Origin: Rhodosporidiobolus odoratus
Taxonomy: Eukaryota > Basidiomycota > Microbotryomycetes > Sporidiobolales > Sporidiobolaceae
DNA: 64,000 bases
Reading direction: 5' to 3'
Assembly: GCA_034387635.1 (NCBI GenBank)
Contig: JAOANU010000002.1
Location: 806,001 to 870,000, forward strand
Positions 49,000 through 60,084 of this stretch are shown piece after piece; position 1 is the stretch's first letter; each line of letters starts with the position of its first letter. Position numbers and translations under genes: made by a program. The notes beneath the pieces are model-generated. The model ran no database searches, was not told the origin of the DNA, and saw nothing but the letters and a program-made list of their open reading frames with translations.

Positions 49000-51506
49000 T
49001 TAGCTGACCCTGCAATCGAACCCCTTGTCAGTGCGGACTTTTTCCTTTGAGCTCAGCGACAAAGCTTCACGGCCGGCAACACATGGGGCCAAGGCGGCCA
49101 TGAGAAAAACGTGCAGGATGGGAACGCCCTCGCTCGCGCGAAGGGTGCAATGGAAACGCACCGTCAACGCCTCCACCGCCTTTTCCGTCTCCTGGCCTTC
49201 GAAGGCACGTTTAGCCTGCCGCTTTTCGTAGCTCAATCCGCGCTCGACGGCGAGGAGAAACGACGCTCTGCCCGTGCGGATGAACTGCGAACCGAAAGGT
49301 CCAAAAAAAAGGAGAGCGTCAGGATGAAGTCTCGGGAGCGGCGGAGAAGGTGGAGAATGAAGGGTGGCTTACCGAGCCGCACATCGTTTTCGAGCCGGAG
49401 TAGATCAGGGAGATGGTGTCGCAATTCTGTGGGACCAGGCAAGGAGGATAAGTACCGTAGAATACTAGCTTGAGAAGACGCGCAGAGCGAAGAGCCGAGG
49501 GACTGTTTGACACCACATGCAAGCTTACATCTGCGAACAGCTTGTCGTGCACCTTGGCGATTCCAGCTTTCTCCAGGTCGGAACTGATGCCAAGTTCCTC
49601 GAATGCGGCCAGGAGCGCTCGAGTCGATATTTGCCAGGCCGCAAGGGAAGTGCGATCGAGCCTGCACGCAGGAGAACATGCAAGCGTGAGATCGAATGCT
49701 TCCGAGAGTGTGCAATGAGAGAAGAGGTAGCACGCACTGCATATCGCTGTTGACCCTCCACACTCCCTTCTGCTCCTTCTCCAGTACCTTCCCAGCCCCG
49801 TTCTCCGCAACACTGACCACCGTCAGTCCCATCTTTGCTGTCCCGGACCGCACACAAACCTCCAACTCATCTGCCACCTGCGCAATCGATCCGCCAAACA
49901 TAGAAGCATTGTTGACGCCCGTTTCGTGCCATTTGACCGTCTTGACTAACGACTGATCTTGCACTTGCGCCAGCGCAAGGACGGCTTCATAGTCAGAAGC
50001 GGTACCGTCAGGATGATCAACGGTTGAGAGGATGCGAACAGGAGCGGAGTAGGAAGAGATGAGATGTCGGAAGTGGAGGAGAAAAGGTGGGACGGAGAAG
50101 GTCTCGAAAGGAGTCGGGGCGACTATGCGGGTGCTGAACCAGTGTTGAGGGCCGAAGGTACCGCCGATTGTGTGATAAGAGACTGGGGACGAGGGAGGAG
50201 GTGCGGTCAGTCAGAACAGGGTCCAAGACCAGGGAACAGCTAGCAGCTCACTTGGGAAATCTCCTCGCGTTTGTGCGAAAGAGACGTGCTTTTTGCCGTC
50301 GCTGACTATTGTCTCAGTCTACGGACCGGCGGTGTCAGTTCGAGGTGACGACTACTACGACGAAGAAAGCGAGAGTGCACACCTCGACAAATTCTGCCAC
50401 ATTTCCCTCGTCGTTGATCCCTTGCCTCAAGCCTAGCACGCCGGCGCGCCTCCACCCGCATCTACTTTCCACCTGCACAAGATACACCTTGCCATCGATA
50501 TCGATCGAGTCGCACCTCGAGTAACCATGTAAGAGCGAAACCGCAAAGCTCCGGTCATCGAAAGCCGCCAGTTCTTTTGGGCTGAGCTGTTCCCGCAGCT
50601 TATGCAGCGGTGCGAGCAAGGCCGAGTTCCAAACAAAGTCTTCTGTTCCATCGGCGTGTGGGGGCGGCATGAGGGGCGGGGTGGGATCCTGCCGAGATGT
50701 AGGCATGCAAGCGTTGCTGCGATGGTCCTGCACCTTGGCGCGGTTCGCAAGGCGCGTGCTCAAGTCGACTTTGCGGGAAAAGTGGAAGTGTCCCGAAGTG
50801 AGGACTTTCCAAAGGTGGTGACAAGGGTGGAAGGGAGAGGAGGCTTGGGGGGAATGGGTCGAGGGCGGTATGGAAAAGAAGAGGACGTCGTCAAGGGTTT
50901 CGAGGTTTCTAAGCGGCGTCGATTTGCACGCCAGAAGCCAGGTGACTGCGAGCGTGATGGCTCAGCGTGTCAAGGAGCGAGGCGAATGCAGAGGAGGGAA
51001 AGTGTGCGGGAACGAGGGAGAAAGAGGATGGGAAGAAACGAGCTTGTCACGCACCCCCGCCATAGTCCAGCAGTCCAATGCACCCTGTCACCTCGTACCC
51101 CTTGAAGGCATCGAATGGAGGATTCCCTTGTCCAGGCGCGAGGAGACGTGCGGCGATGCCTTGAGAGGACGGGAAGAGGGAGAACAAGTAGCCCTCGTCT
51201 TCGAGCAGGACTGCTCCGGCGGTTTCCTCTGTGTGTACACGCATGTCGATACTGAGTAGGGCCGGTTGAGAAGCCGCACAAGTCAGGGTGGGAAGCAGGA
51301 GAGAGGAAAAGACGGCATGTCCGAGGAGACGGAAACAGCCTTGAGCAATTTCAGGTGCAGGTGAGACGGCAGAGAAGCATGACAGAGGGCGCTACCAACC
51401 GGGAGGTATAGGTAGTGATTGGGCTGTCGAGGGCATGGCGTGAAGACGGTGGAGCGGGGAGAGATGTTGAAGGTAAGAGAGAGCGAGCGTGTGATGGGAA
51501 CGGCAT
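49000..51506 (-). CDS. Sac-domain protein lacking the catalytic cysteine
   Basis: Eight exons: 51506-51400, 51251-51055, 50945-50383, 50318-50252, 50182-49738, 49661-49529, 49426-49373 and 49284-49000, total 1851 nt (616 residues). Sac blocks are clear: DFVWNSALLAPLHKL, then CGWRRAGVLGLRQGIN with DEGNVAEFVETETIV, then FAQTRGDFPISYHTIGG. Next are VKWHETGVNNASMF, LDRTSLAAWQISTRALLAAF, DKLFADNCDTISLIYSGSK and FIRTGRASFL. Sac phosphatases remove phosphates from phosphoinositides through a CX5R loop (RTNCxDCLDRT). Here the loop reads RVNSDMQLDRTS: residue 457 is Ser where the catalytic Cys should be, and Arg463 is kept. The loop is split by an intron (49737-49662) but its frame is unambiguous. No 5-phosphatase domain follows. 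It is probably a catalytically dead binding protein. The first exon is less certain; ATG at 51244 is an alternative. Confidence 0.8.
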
Positions 51507-51672
51507 GGCGGCTTCAGTCGGTGTTGCGAGAACTGTCCTAGAGCAGCTATAGGCCTCAGCGACAGGTCAGAAGTGGTAGGCGATGGCGGAAAGAAGACGG
51601 GAATTCGAACCGATTCTCATCAGCTGTCTTTCACCATCTTGCCCTCGAGTGCCACTCCAGTACAGTGCAAAT
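51507..51672. promoter_or_regulatory. Divergent promoter region, Sac gene / COQ7
   Basis: 166 bp between divergent start codons. An in-frame upstream ATG for Coq7 at 51583 lies here but precedes the likely targeting signal. Confidence 0.5.
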
Positions 51673-52627
51673 ATGCTCAGATCAACCCGCACTGCGGTGC
51701 AGCCCACATGGCGCATCATCTCGGCCCGTTCTCACTCAACCGCCGCTCCCTCCTTCGCCCCTTCCGGCACCACCTCAGCCGACACCAACATTCCCTATGG
51801 ACACCCTTCCCTCGCCTCTCGTGTCTACCTGCCCATCGATCCTACCGCAGAACCATCCGCCGTCAAGCCAGACCCCAGAGCAACCACCGAGACTCCCGAA
51901 TTGAGTCCAAAACAGCGCGACATCCTCGAAAAGATTGTCAGGGTCGATCAGGCAGGTGAACTGGGCGCCAACTACATCTACTACGGTCAATACGTCATCG
52001 CAAAAGCAGGCTGGGACAAGAAGACTGCAGATCTCGTCAAGGTGCCGTTTCTTCCCACCTTCCCCCTCGGCTTGTGCCGCACGCCGCCGATTTGCCTCGT
52101 GCTCTACTGACGCACAATCCTCGCTACAGGCCATGTGGGACGGTGAGAAGAAGCACATTGCGGCGTTCGACAAGCTCATCACGCAGCACGACGTTCGGCC
52201 GACAGCACTCTACCCCCTCTGGAAAGCCATGGCGTTCGGACTCGGGGCTGGGACGGCACTACTCGGCAAGCGGGCGGCGATGGCATGTACTGAGGCGGTC
52301 GAGACGGTAATTGGCGAGCACTACAACGAGTACGTCAAAGCTGTTCCTGCAGTCTCCCAATTCGGGTTGTCGGGTTTGCCAGATTCTCAGCATTTGCTCA
52401 CGGTCTTGCCTATTTGCAGACAACTCGAAGCGCTCAAAGGAGACTTCCCGGACCACCCTTCCATCCCCTTGCTCGAAAAGATTCTCGTCGAGTTCCGCGA
52501 CGACGAACTCGAGCACCTCGACACGGCAGTGGCGAATGAGAGTCAACAGGCGCCGGCATACGCACTGCTGAGCGCTGTGATCGCTGGCGGATGCAGGTTT
52601 GCCATCAAGACGGTAGAGAAGATCTGA
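51673..52627 (+). CDS. COQ7: 5-demethoxyubiquinone hydroxylase Coq7
   Basis: Three exons, 51673-52041, 52130-52329 and 52420-52627, total 777 nt (258 residues). A mitochondrial presequence (MLRSTRTAVQPTWRIISARS) is followed by a linker and the di-iron helical core. Iron-ligand motifs are all visible: VDQAGELGANYIYYGQY, DGEKKHIAAF (ExxH), TEAVETVIGEHYNEQ, and EFRDDELEHLD (ExxH). Coq7 hydroxylates demethoxyubiquinone in the penultimate steps of ubiquinone synthesis at the inner mitochondrial membrane. I place the start at 51673 because the presequence begins there. An in-frame ATG 90 nt upstream would add a charged, non-targeting extension. Confidence 0.93.
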
Positions 52628-53049
52628 AGACACGCACCTGGGCGCCCGGCGGAAGAAAGAAAACGAAGTAGACGTACAGTATCTGTTTGTTGTAATCTGC
52701 CTGCGGCTATATCTGCTCAACACCTGCAGCTTATATATGATCGATGCCTGAGCGTGCTTGCTCGCAAATACCTTGGCTTGTGGTGCAGTGGACTTCCCGC
52801 CGCGGTGTTGCTTCGCGACCTCATCTCATCCGCATTAAACTTCCGTCGACCAGCTCAAGCAACCTCTCTGACTAGCTCAACAAACATAACAAGCTTTCAT
52901 TACACCCAAAGCGCTGCTCCCCATCTGGCCCGCGGCCCTCGCTATCGATCGCTTCCCCTCATCAGTTCGTCACTCCTACTTCCCTAATCTGGTCTCGCAG
53001 CTGGCTTGACTGACGCACCACTGCCACCAGATCATTCTCTGTAGCTGAC
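52628..53049. other. Intergenic region between COQ7 and the STYX-like gene
   Basis: About 420 bp, tandem orientation. No gene is supported. Confidence 0.5.
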
Positions 53050-54251
53050 ATGTCCGGCTTGAACGGTATCAGCCCCGCTCTGCAAGCTCTTGAGGAGCAA
53101 GTTCCCAACAAGGTCGAGTGGAAATACGAAATGAGAAGGGAGGCCCAGGAGATCCTGCCGGGTGCGTCATTGGCATCTCATTGCACAGTACGGTGTTTGA
53201 TCGGATGACTGCGCGAACGCCGGCGCACCGCCTGAAAGGTTGACCCTTGCTCACTATTTTTTTCTCGTCTGCCGTGTCGCCTTCAGGTCTTTATGTCGGT
53301 CCTTTTCAACCCTCTTGGAAGCTCGACGTTCTTCAAGGCCTCGGTATCACTCATATACTCTGCATCGCCGAAACCCGCGAACAGTGCGTCTGCCGCGCCA
53401 GTTTCTCCTGTCTATTCTTCTTCGTAAAGGCTGACTGAGTTTGCCCGATCTGCAGACATCTCTTCAAGGCCAAGTTCCCCGGCCAGTTCGCCTACCATAT
53501 CCAGGAGATTCGCGATGCCGATGACCAGAACCTGATTCGAATCTTCCCCGAGTGCGGCTTTTCCTGCTCTTCTTTCCCTCCCGAGCACTGACAACAAGTG
53601 CTGTTCATACACAGCGCGCGTCAGTTCATCGATTCGGCTTTGACTGCTGGTGGGCGTGTGCTCGTACACTGCGGCGATGGGATCAGTCGTTCTCCCGCCA
53701 TAATGTATGGCGCTTCGCTTCCGTCTCTTCAAGCCGCCCCGCTAATTGCCTGCTCTATGCGCAGCACGGCATACGTCATGATCAAGACTGGTCTGACGCA
53801 TGAAGACGCCTTTCAGTTTGTCCAGGCTCGACGGTTCTGCGTAGCGCCTAGGACAGAGTTCATCCATCAGCTTGAAGTATGTTCTCCAAATCTCTCTGCG
53901 TGTTGCTGCGCCAGAGAAAGCACGAGGCTGATCTACTGACCTATCTTTCCCTCTTGTAGGCCTACGGTCCTATCCTCCAGGCCTCTCAAGCGGTAGCAGC
54001 CGACTCGGGCGCCCAATCCGGCCAACGCGCAAGGCGGCGCGGACGAGATGATGACGACGAAGACGCAGCGGGTGACTCGAGCATGAACGGAGGGATGTAC
54101 GTGGCCTTTGTTTTTCCTTCCTAGACTCTCCTTTTCACATACGTCAGAAGCTTACACATTCTTTGCCCTGCCTGCCGCACTCTGCAGGTCTATGGATACC
54201 GACCTGCAGCCCCGCGTACCGGCTGCACCAGTGTGGACAGGTCCCCAGTAG
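53050..54251 (+). CDS. STYX-like dual-specificity phosphatase with intact catalytic motif
   Basis: Seven exons: 53050-53161, 53287-53383, 53456-53551, 53615-53704, 53765-53876, 53960-54096 and 54188-54251, total 708 nt (235 residues). The order of blocks is that of animal STYX: ILPGLYVGPFQPSWKLDVLQ, GITHILCIAETREQ, then FAYHIQEIRDADDQNLIRIF. The ARQFIDSALTAGGRVLVHC strand leads into the P-loop. TAYVMIKTGLTHEDAFQFVQ and RRFCVAPRTEFIHQLEAYGP follow. The P-loop is HCGDGISRS, with Cys121 and Arg127 both present, whereas animal STYX has Gly instead of Cys and is inactive. The C-terminus has a basic-acidic stretch (RARRRGRDDDDED). An active phosphatase is expected from the loop; its substrate is unknown. 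Confidence 0.85.
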
Positions 54252-54672
54252 CCCTGTCGTCCTCGCCCCCGCGTCTTCTTCGCACCCCTTGATACCCTTA
54301 CCAGCTCGACGCTGCCGATTCCCCGTTTTTTCCGTTCCGTCCCCCTCATTGCGCGGTCGTCTTCGATTGATGCCTCTGATCGCCTTGGTTCTTCGTCGGT
54401 ACCCTCCGTCCCCGTATACCCTGTAGCCTGTGTTCCAAATCTGTCATTGTCGTTTTTAGGAAACCTAGCCGCTCGCAAAAAGATTTGAACTGCCTCAGGA
54501 TATGCAAAATCTATGCGAGTGATTCGAAGTGTCGGCCTTCTCAAGTCGCGAGCGTCGACGTCATTAAGTAACAACGGCAACACGACTTCCATTTCGTTCA
54601 CTCTCTCTCCCCGAATACACACTCACGCCACTTCGCCTTACACACTCACATCACTATACTACACTAGCAACC
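54252..54672. other. Intergenic region
   Basis: Between the STYX-like gene and the LEA-like gene, tandem orientation. No supported gene. Confidence 0.5.
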
Positions 54673-55325
54673 ATGTCGTTCGCCCGCTCTGCCCTCCGCA
54701 CCATCGCCCCCACTTTCACCTCCACCTCCCGCCGCACCTTCGTCTCGACCCCCGCTGCCTACAAGACCGTCACCGAGCAGGTCAAGGACGCAGCTCAGAC
54801 TGTCAACAAGAAGGTTAGCGATGCCGCTCTCAAGGGTGCGTCTGGTCTTGCCTTCTCTCTGGGTTGAGCTGAGCTGGTGATGACGCCGATCACGCGGGAT
54901 GGAGTGGGAAGCTAACTTTGGTTTAACTTGCGTGGGTATTGGTGTACAGGTATTGAGCTCGGCGAGAACGCAACCGAGGCGACCAAGGAGGCGGCAAAGC
55001 CTCTGACCGACGCTGCTAAGAACGTAAGCTGGTTTTCCCCACAGTTTCCGTCCTCTTTCCCCCTTCTTCCCTTTCTTCCCCTGTTCCGCCTCCTGTAGAG
55101 CCCTTGCTCTCGCTTGCTATCTACCGATTACCAGTCGACATTCAGCATCCATATTGACCTCTGCTTTTTTCCCATCTGCTGCAGCTTTCTTCCGACGCCT
55201 CGACCGAAGCCTCCAAGGCAGGCTCCGACCTCTCGACCAAGGCATCCCAGGCAGCTTCCGAGGTCAAGAACGCGGGCGAGAAGGCCAAGCTCAACGTTGA
55301 GAACGAGATCAACAAGCGCTCGTAA
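54673..55325 (+). CDS. Small LEA-like mitochondrial protein
   Basis: Three exons, 54673-54835, 54950-55023 and 55185-55325, giving 378 nt (125 residues). The first ~30 residues (MSFARSALRTIAPTFTSTSR) look like a mitochondrial presequence. The rest is Ala/Lys/Glu/Asp/Ser/Thr-rich with no aromatic core: VTEQVKDAAQTVNKKVSDAA, NATEATKEAAKPLTDAAKN, then SDLSTKASQAASEVKNAGEK. This quasi-11-residue pattern resembles group 3 late-embryogenesis-abundant proteins, which are unfolded in water and form amphipathic helices on membranes during drying or stress. Codon choice is strongly C-ending, suggesting high expression. Stress protection is inference from composition; no enzymatic domain exists. Confidence 0.7.
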
Positions 55326-55566
55326 TTTTTTCGTTCCTCTGTTGTTTCCCCGACTTTCGTCGCCCTCGTAGCACATAGAAAACAAACAAGTAAAGCAGTT
55401 GCAGTGCCTTCTTACTCTCTTCTAGCCGTACCCTCTTTCCAGGAGTAGAAACCAGCAGTCAGAAAGAGCGAGATTGCATAGCGGAAAAATGCCTGCACAA
55501 GGTTACAACAACGAGCCAACAACGAGGTAAAACAATCGAGCTGCCACAAGAAACCACAATGTCCGT

Positions 55567-58500
55567 TCACGATTGCTCCGTTACATCCACCCTGACAGCC
55601 CGTCTTCGTCCCTGCCTCCGCTCATCCTCCAATCGAACCTTCAACTCTCTAACCGCACGCACCTTGACCTCCATTTCCCTCCTCGCCTCTTTTGCCGGAT
55701 CCTCGTCCTCTTCACCTTGAGCGATGGAGGCCAGGAGTGTGGCGGCAACGAGTTGATCCCGCTTGGTGAAGGTCTGAATAGGGAGAGGCGGTAGGGAGGC
55801 GTCTTCTTCGGAGGAAGTCAGAAGGGAGGGGAAGGCAGAGGTAGAGAGGTAGGTTGAGCCGGAAAGGAAGCGAATCTATGCGAGATGGGTGATGCGTCAG
55901 CGAGGCTCGTTGGGTCAGACAGGGGGTACGTACAGCGAAGGGTAATGCGGCGGGCACGGGCCCGCCTGACAGATGCGGAAAGATCGATTCGCCGGAAAGC
56001 TTGTCCTCTGTCTCTCCTGCAGTCAGAGTCGTAGTCAACTCACTGGCTGACACCGAAAAAGCGCGGAGGCACCGTACCAGTCCACAAGAAGCCGTTCGTC
56101 TGGCTGTCGTGCAGAGCCAGCGCGAGATGTCGACAGTCGGCGGCAAGAACCGATTTGCAGCCTTCCATGAGCGAGATCTGCTTCCAGGACTGGTTAGTTT
56201 CCTCCGGTACATAGCAAGACGGAGAACAGGCGTCTGCGCACCTGTAGCTGAAAGTCCTGTAAGATCTTGATCAAGGCGGGTTTCAAGCCCGGGATCTCAA
56301 GGCCATTCTTGATGCGTCGAATGAGGCGGATAGGGTCGATCTCGGCGCCAACATTCTCGAGTAGACCCCGAATAAACCCTAGGGAGGATTGAATGTTAGT
56401 GTGGGGTCTTGTGGGCGCATAGTGAGCTGGGAAAGGACGAACGAGGCTTTGTTTCCGAATAGCGGAGCAGATCCTCCCATAAATCATTATCATTTTGCTC
56501 CTTCGCGAACTCGATAGCCTGCCAACAGATGACTGTCAGCTTGGATCTCGGAAGGTTGACTCAGATCGTATTGCTGGAGTCAGACTGCGATGATTCTCGG
56601 GGGGGAAAAGAAAACGCGTCTCACCCTCTCGACATCCCCTAATCGCTCGATGATGAGGTTCAGCGCGCGCTTGTTGTCGCCCATCCGTCCAAGCAAGAAG
56701 ACCATCTCGGGTACCAGATCCCGGGCGTCGCAGATCTTGTAAGCCTGTTTCGTGGCATCGCAGAAGAGGCGAATCAGTTCCTGTGAGGCTGTATCGCTGA
56801 GCGTAGACAGGGCTTACGCGTTCGAGGCTGTAGTAGCTGCTCGCTCGCAGGAAATCCATCAGTTTGAAGGGGTTGTACTCGGCATAGAGGTCGACCTGCA
56901 AACAGACATAGCTGAGCGGTCGGACTGGGATATTCGTACAAGGAGCGGCATACCTGCAAGTCGCTGTAATCAAAGGCGAGATGTGCGTCTCTGTCGAACA
57001 AGGCGTCGAGGTACATGTAAAGGTACTTCCGCTGATCCTTGAGTTGGGAGACTACGCGGGGGATCTGAGAAGGAACTGCATCAGTTCACAGTTATACATA
57101 CAGAGTGTGCGCAACAATGAGGAGATTGTCCTGACGTACCGGTATAGAATGAGTATGGTCGACCAGCAGCTCGATGGCCGTTCCATGCAGCGGTTCTTTC
57201 TCTTTCTCCGCTGCTGAACGTTGTTTCCGCAAATCCTCGTCGAACTCGATGAGCAGTAAAGCCTGATCCTGGACGTCGGTGAAGAGGTTGTGCTCGCGGA
57301 TGAGGGAGAAGACGTGAGGCTCGCGGAGCTTGAGGAAATACGGTAGGGCTTTTCCGGGTTGGCGATTAAGGACGTATCTATACGAGAGGAAGGGTTAGAG
57401 CCGGTCAATGAAGCAAGGAAAGGTACACGTACAACTGGGAGATGCTCTGCAAGAGAACCTGAGAATTGGGTGAACGTTCAAGCTGATCCTTTAGGGCGAG
57501 GATTACGGCGGCAGTGTCGTATATCTCAGGTGGCCAGGCTCGTATGGTTCGCAGTAATGCCTGGCATTCTCGGTCAGCAGTTGTTGTCCAGGCGAAAGGA
57601 CAGGAAAGTGCCGTACCTCTTGATCATGCCTCAGGAAATGCGCGAGAATCATCTCGTAAACCAGCCTACTGAGACGAGGATCGTGCGTTGGGACGAAAGG
57701 GATGATGACCTGCGCGAGATAGACTGTCAGTGTATGGGCTTGAGTCACATGCACTGAAATAGCGTACGTTGAGGACGCCCTTCTCTGCGAACACGAAGAC
57801 CCAATCTTCCCACAGCTTGGCGTTGATGCCGAGGAGCTTGGGACAGGCTTCGGCCGCCTTCTCATATTGACCTACGGATGAGTAGAGTCAGCGTAGTTTC
57901 CGACGCAAGCACGGAAGGCCGGGAACGCACTGTCGTCGACCAGGAACTCGAGGTATTTCTTCCCGACATCTGTCACGTCAAACCCGCCTGCTCCGGCCAT
58001 CCCGCTTCTTTCCAGCTCCAGGAGCGCCTCTTCGTACCGGCCTTGCTCTATCAGCCAGACGACGTGGTCCTCCTCGTCCCTTGTCTGCACGACGATCACG
58101 TCCATCGGTGCGACGACGAAGAACGATTTGGCGTCCGCTGCGGTGACCAGGCTGTAGTCGCGGCACTGGAACCTCTCGTAACCGCGGATGCTGATGGCGT
58201 CGGTTGACAGTTCTTCTCCTTCGCTCGAGATGATCCGGAGCTCAGGCATAATGCCCTCCTTCCGCTGGTGCGCATTCCGGTCCTCCGTGGTTTCATCGTC
58301 TTCCTCCTCCTCCGTGAGATAGGCGAGGACGAGAAAGTCGCCGTTGTTGCCATACGGAGCGATGCCGCTGATCATACAGTCGACCTGGAAGATTGCGGTC
58401 ACCTCGACGTAAAGCTCGCTCGAAGCGCCGATGACGGCATTGACGCCTGGAACAGGCACAGAGCGCTTAGCCTCCCGCTCTTTGATGACGGCGACCTTAA

Positions 58501-59829
58501 TGAAGTCCGCCCAGGCGATGAGGAGAGTGCGGTCGTCCTTCCAGACGAGGCTGCACTTGAAGAGGTCGGCCCGGGGCGAGTCTTCGGCTCGAGAGATGTA
58601 GGTGATGCGCTGAGACGACGCAGTGTCGTATATTCGGATGCCCTACAACCAGAAAAGGGTCAATGGCCTGACGAAAAGGTAGGATCGTGCCAACGTACCG
58701 CATCGCTCGCCCACGCAATGAAGGTCCCACTCCACTCCACTGACCAGATTGGACCTTCCCCGCTATGCAGCGTGACATCCTTGTGTCCCAGCCAGCCTTT
58801 CTCGCTCAAGATCAGGCTTCCTGCCATACCGCCGCTTATAAACTGTCTAGTCGTTTTTCGCCCGAAGTGCGGGTCGAGAGCGACGCAGCGCAGTGGTCGG
58901 CCGAGGTCGAAGATTTGTGGAGGTTCGGATGAGGAGAGAGAGTGGATGGCGACTCTTCCTGTGCAAGAAACGGTAGTTAGGAAGGTCCCACCTTGCCAAG
59001 TGGGGAGAAAACGAACCGTCCATCGAGGCGCTTGCGACAAAGTCGCTAGTCAGGTCGACGCTCAAGTCCATAATCATGGCGCTGTGAGGCTGGAAGCGCT
59101 TCACCAGCGACCCGTCCGGCTTCAGGACGAACACGGCGCCGTTGTGCGTTCCTAGGATCTGGGGAGGACAATCATGAGCTACTGCGAGACGCAGTGATCC
59201 GAGGTTGCACGCACGATGTACTTCCCGCAGACCTTGACGGTGCTTGCAGTCTCCTTTCCCAAGGCATCCGCACCCGCCCCACCTAACCGTGAATACTTGA
59301 GCGTCGGCTCTTCATCCTCGTCTCCCTCGTCCTCTTCTGCCGAATCCGTCTCACTCCCATCTCCCTCTTCATCTTCTGCGTCGTCTGTCGCGTCTGCCGT
59401 GTCGTCTGGACGCGGGGCAGCCGCGTCCTCCTCGCCCTCAACCGGATCTGGCGGCTCCACTTCGTTGACTTCTTCCGGCTGAGAGCCCTCATCGCTCGGT
59501 TCCACACTGCTGAAGACGACGCCCTCGTCAGCTTCACTGGTGGGCGAGCTCCCCTCCGCATCAGCCTCGTCTTCCTCCTCGTTTCCATCCGATTTGCGAG
59601 CTCTTGGCTTGACCGCACTGCCGCTGGTTGAAACGCTATGTAGCCCCGCGCTAGTATCCGGTACTTGCAGTGTCGTCGGTATCGATAGTGCTGCAGGCTG
59701 TGGTGAATTTGATAATGAGTTGGGAGAGGAGCTGGCGGATGGGGAGGAGGTTGATAGAACGGGAGGAGCAGGAGTCGCTGTTCGTAGTGAAGCTGAGAAT
59801 GAAGCTATTGAGGATGGGCGGGATGGCAT
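55567..59829 (-). CDS. VPS41: Vps41, HOPS complex subunit
   Basis: Sixteen exons: 59829-59215, 59158-59017, 58958-58699, 58642-57931, 57871-57768, 57709-57617, 57560-57433, 57377-57140, 57064-56954, 56895-56818, 56744-56625, 56518-56443, 56378-56242, 56177-56078, 56016-55934 and 55875-55567. They total 3306 nt (1101 residues). A disordered acidic N-terminus precedes a WD-type propeller (KYSRLGG, then ILGTHNGAVFVLKPDG and HSAMIMDLSVDLTSDFVASA). The clathrin-repeat region then carries QYEKAAEACPKLLGINAKLW, IISQ-type helices ending LEIPGLKPALIKILQDFQLQ, and LYAEYNPFKLMDFLRASSYY. Vps41 is a HOPS effector of Rab7/Ypt7 that tethers membranes at the vacuole. No C-terminal RING Cys/His set was seen, unlike animal Vps41. 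In-frame ATGs at 59991 and 60033 could extend the N-terminus; I chose 59829 because 60033 would lie only 51 bp from the next gene's stop. Confidence 0.85.
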
Positions 59830-60084
59830 GCCTGGAACCCAGAAGCGAGATCGAGCAGCAAGATGAGAGAGGGAAAGCGGAGAAGGCAGCGTAGGCGGAC
59901 TGCGTGATGTTGACCGCTTCCGGGCACCGCCTATGCAAGCCCGGTAGAGCACAGCAGGACCAGAGACCGTAAGCAAGATGCGTGATGCCATTGCAGCGAG
60001 TAGAGCGGCCGCTACATCAACATCTCCCCACATCTCCCCTCCTCCGCTCTTTCCAACACCTCCCCTCCGGTGACAACAGCCCGC

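Noticed and set aside
49000..49160. Possible extra intron near the end of the Sac gene
   Set aside because: A GTGCGT at 49165 and an acceptor-like site near 49012 exist, but the frame stays open to the stop and no homology decides between the models.
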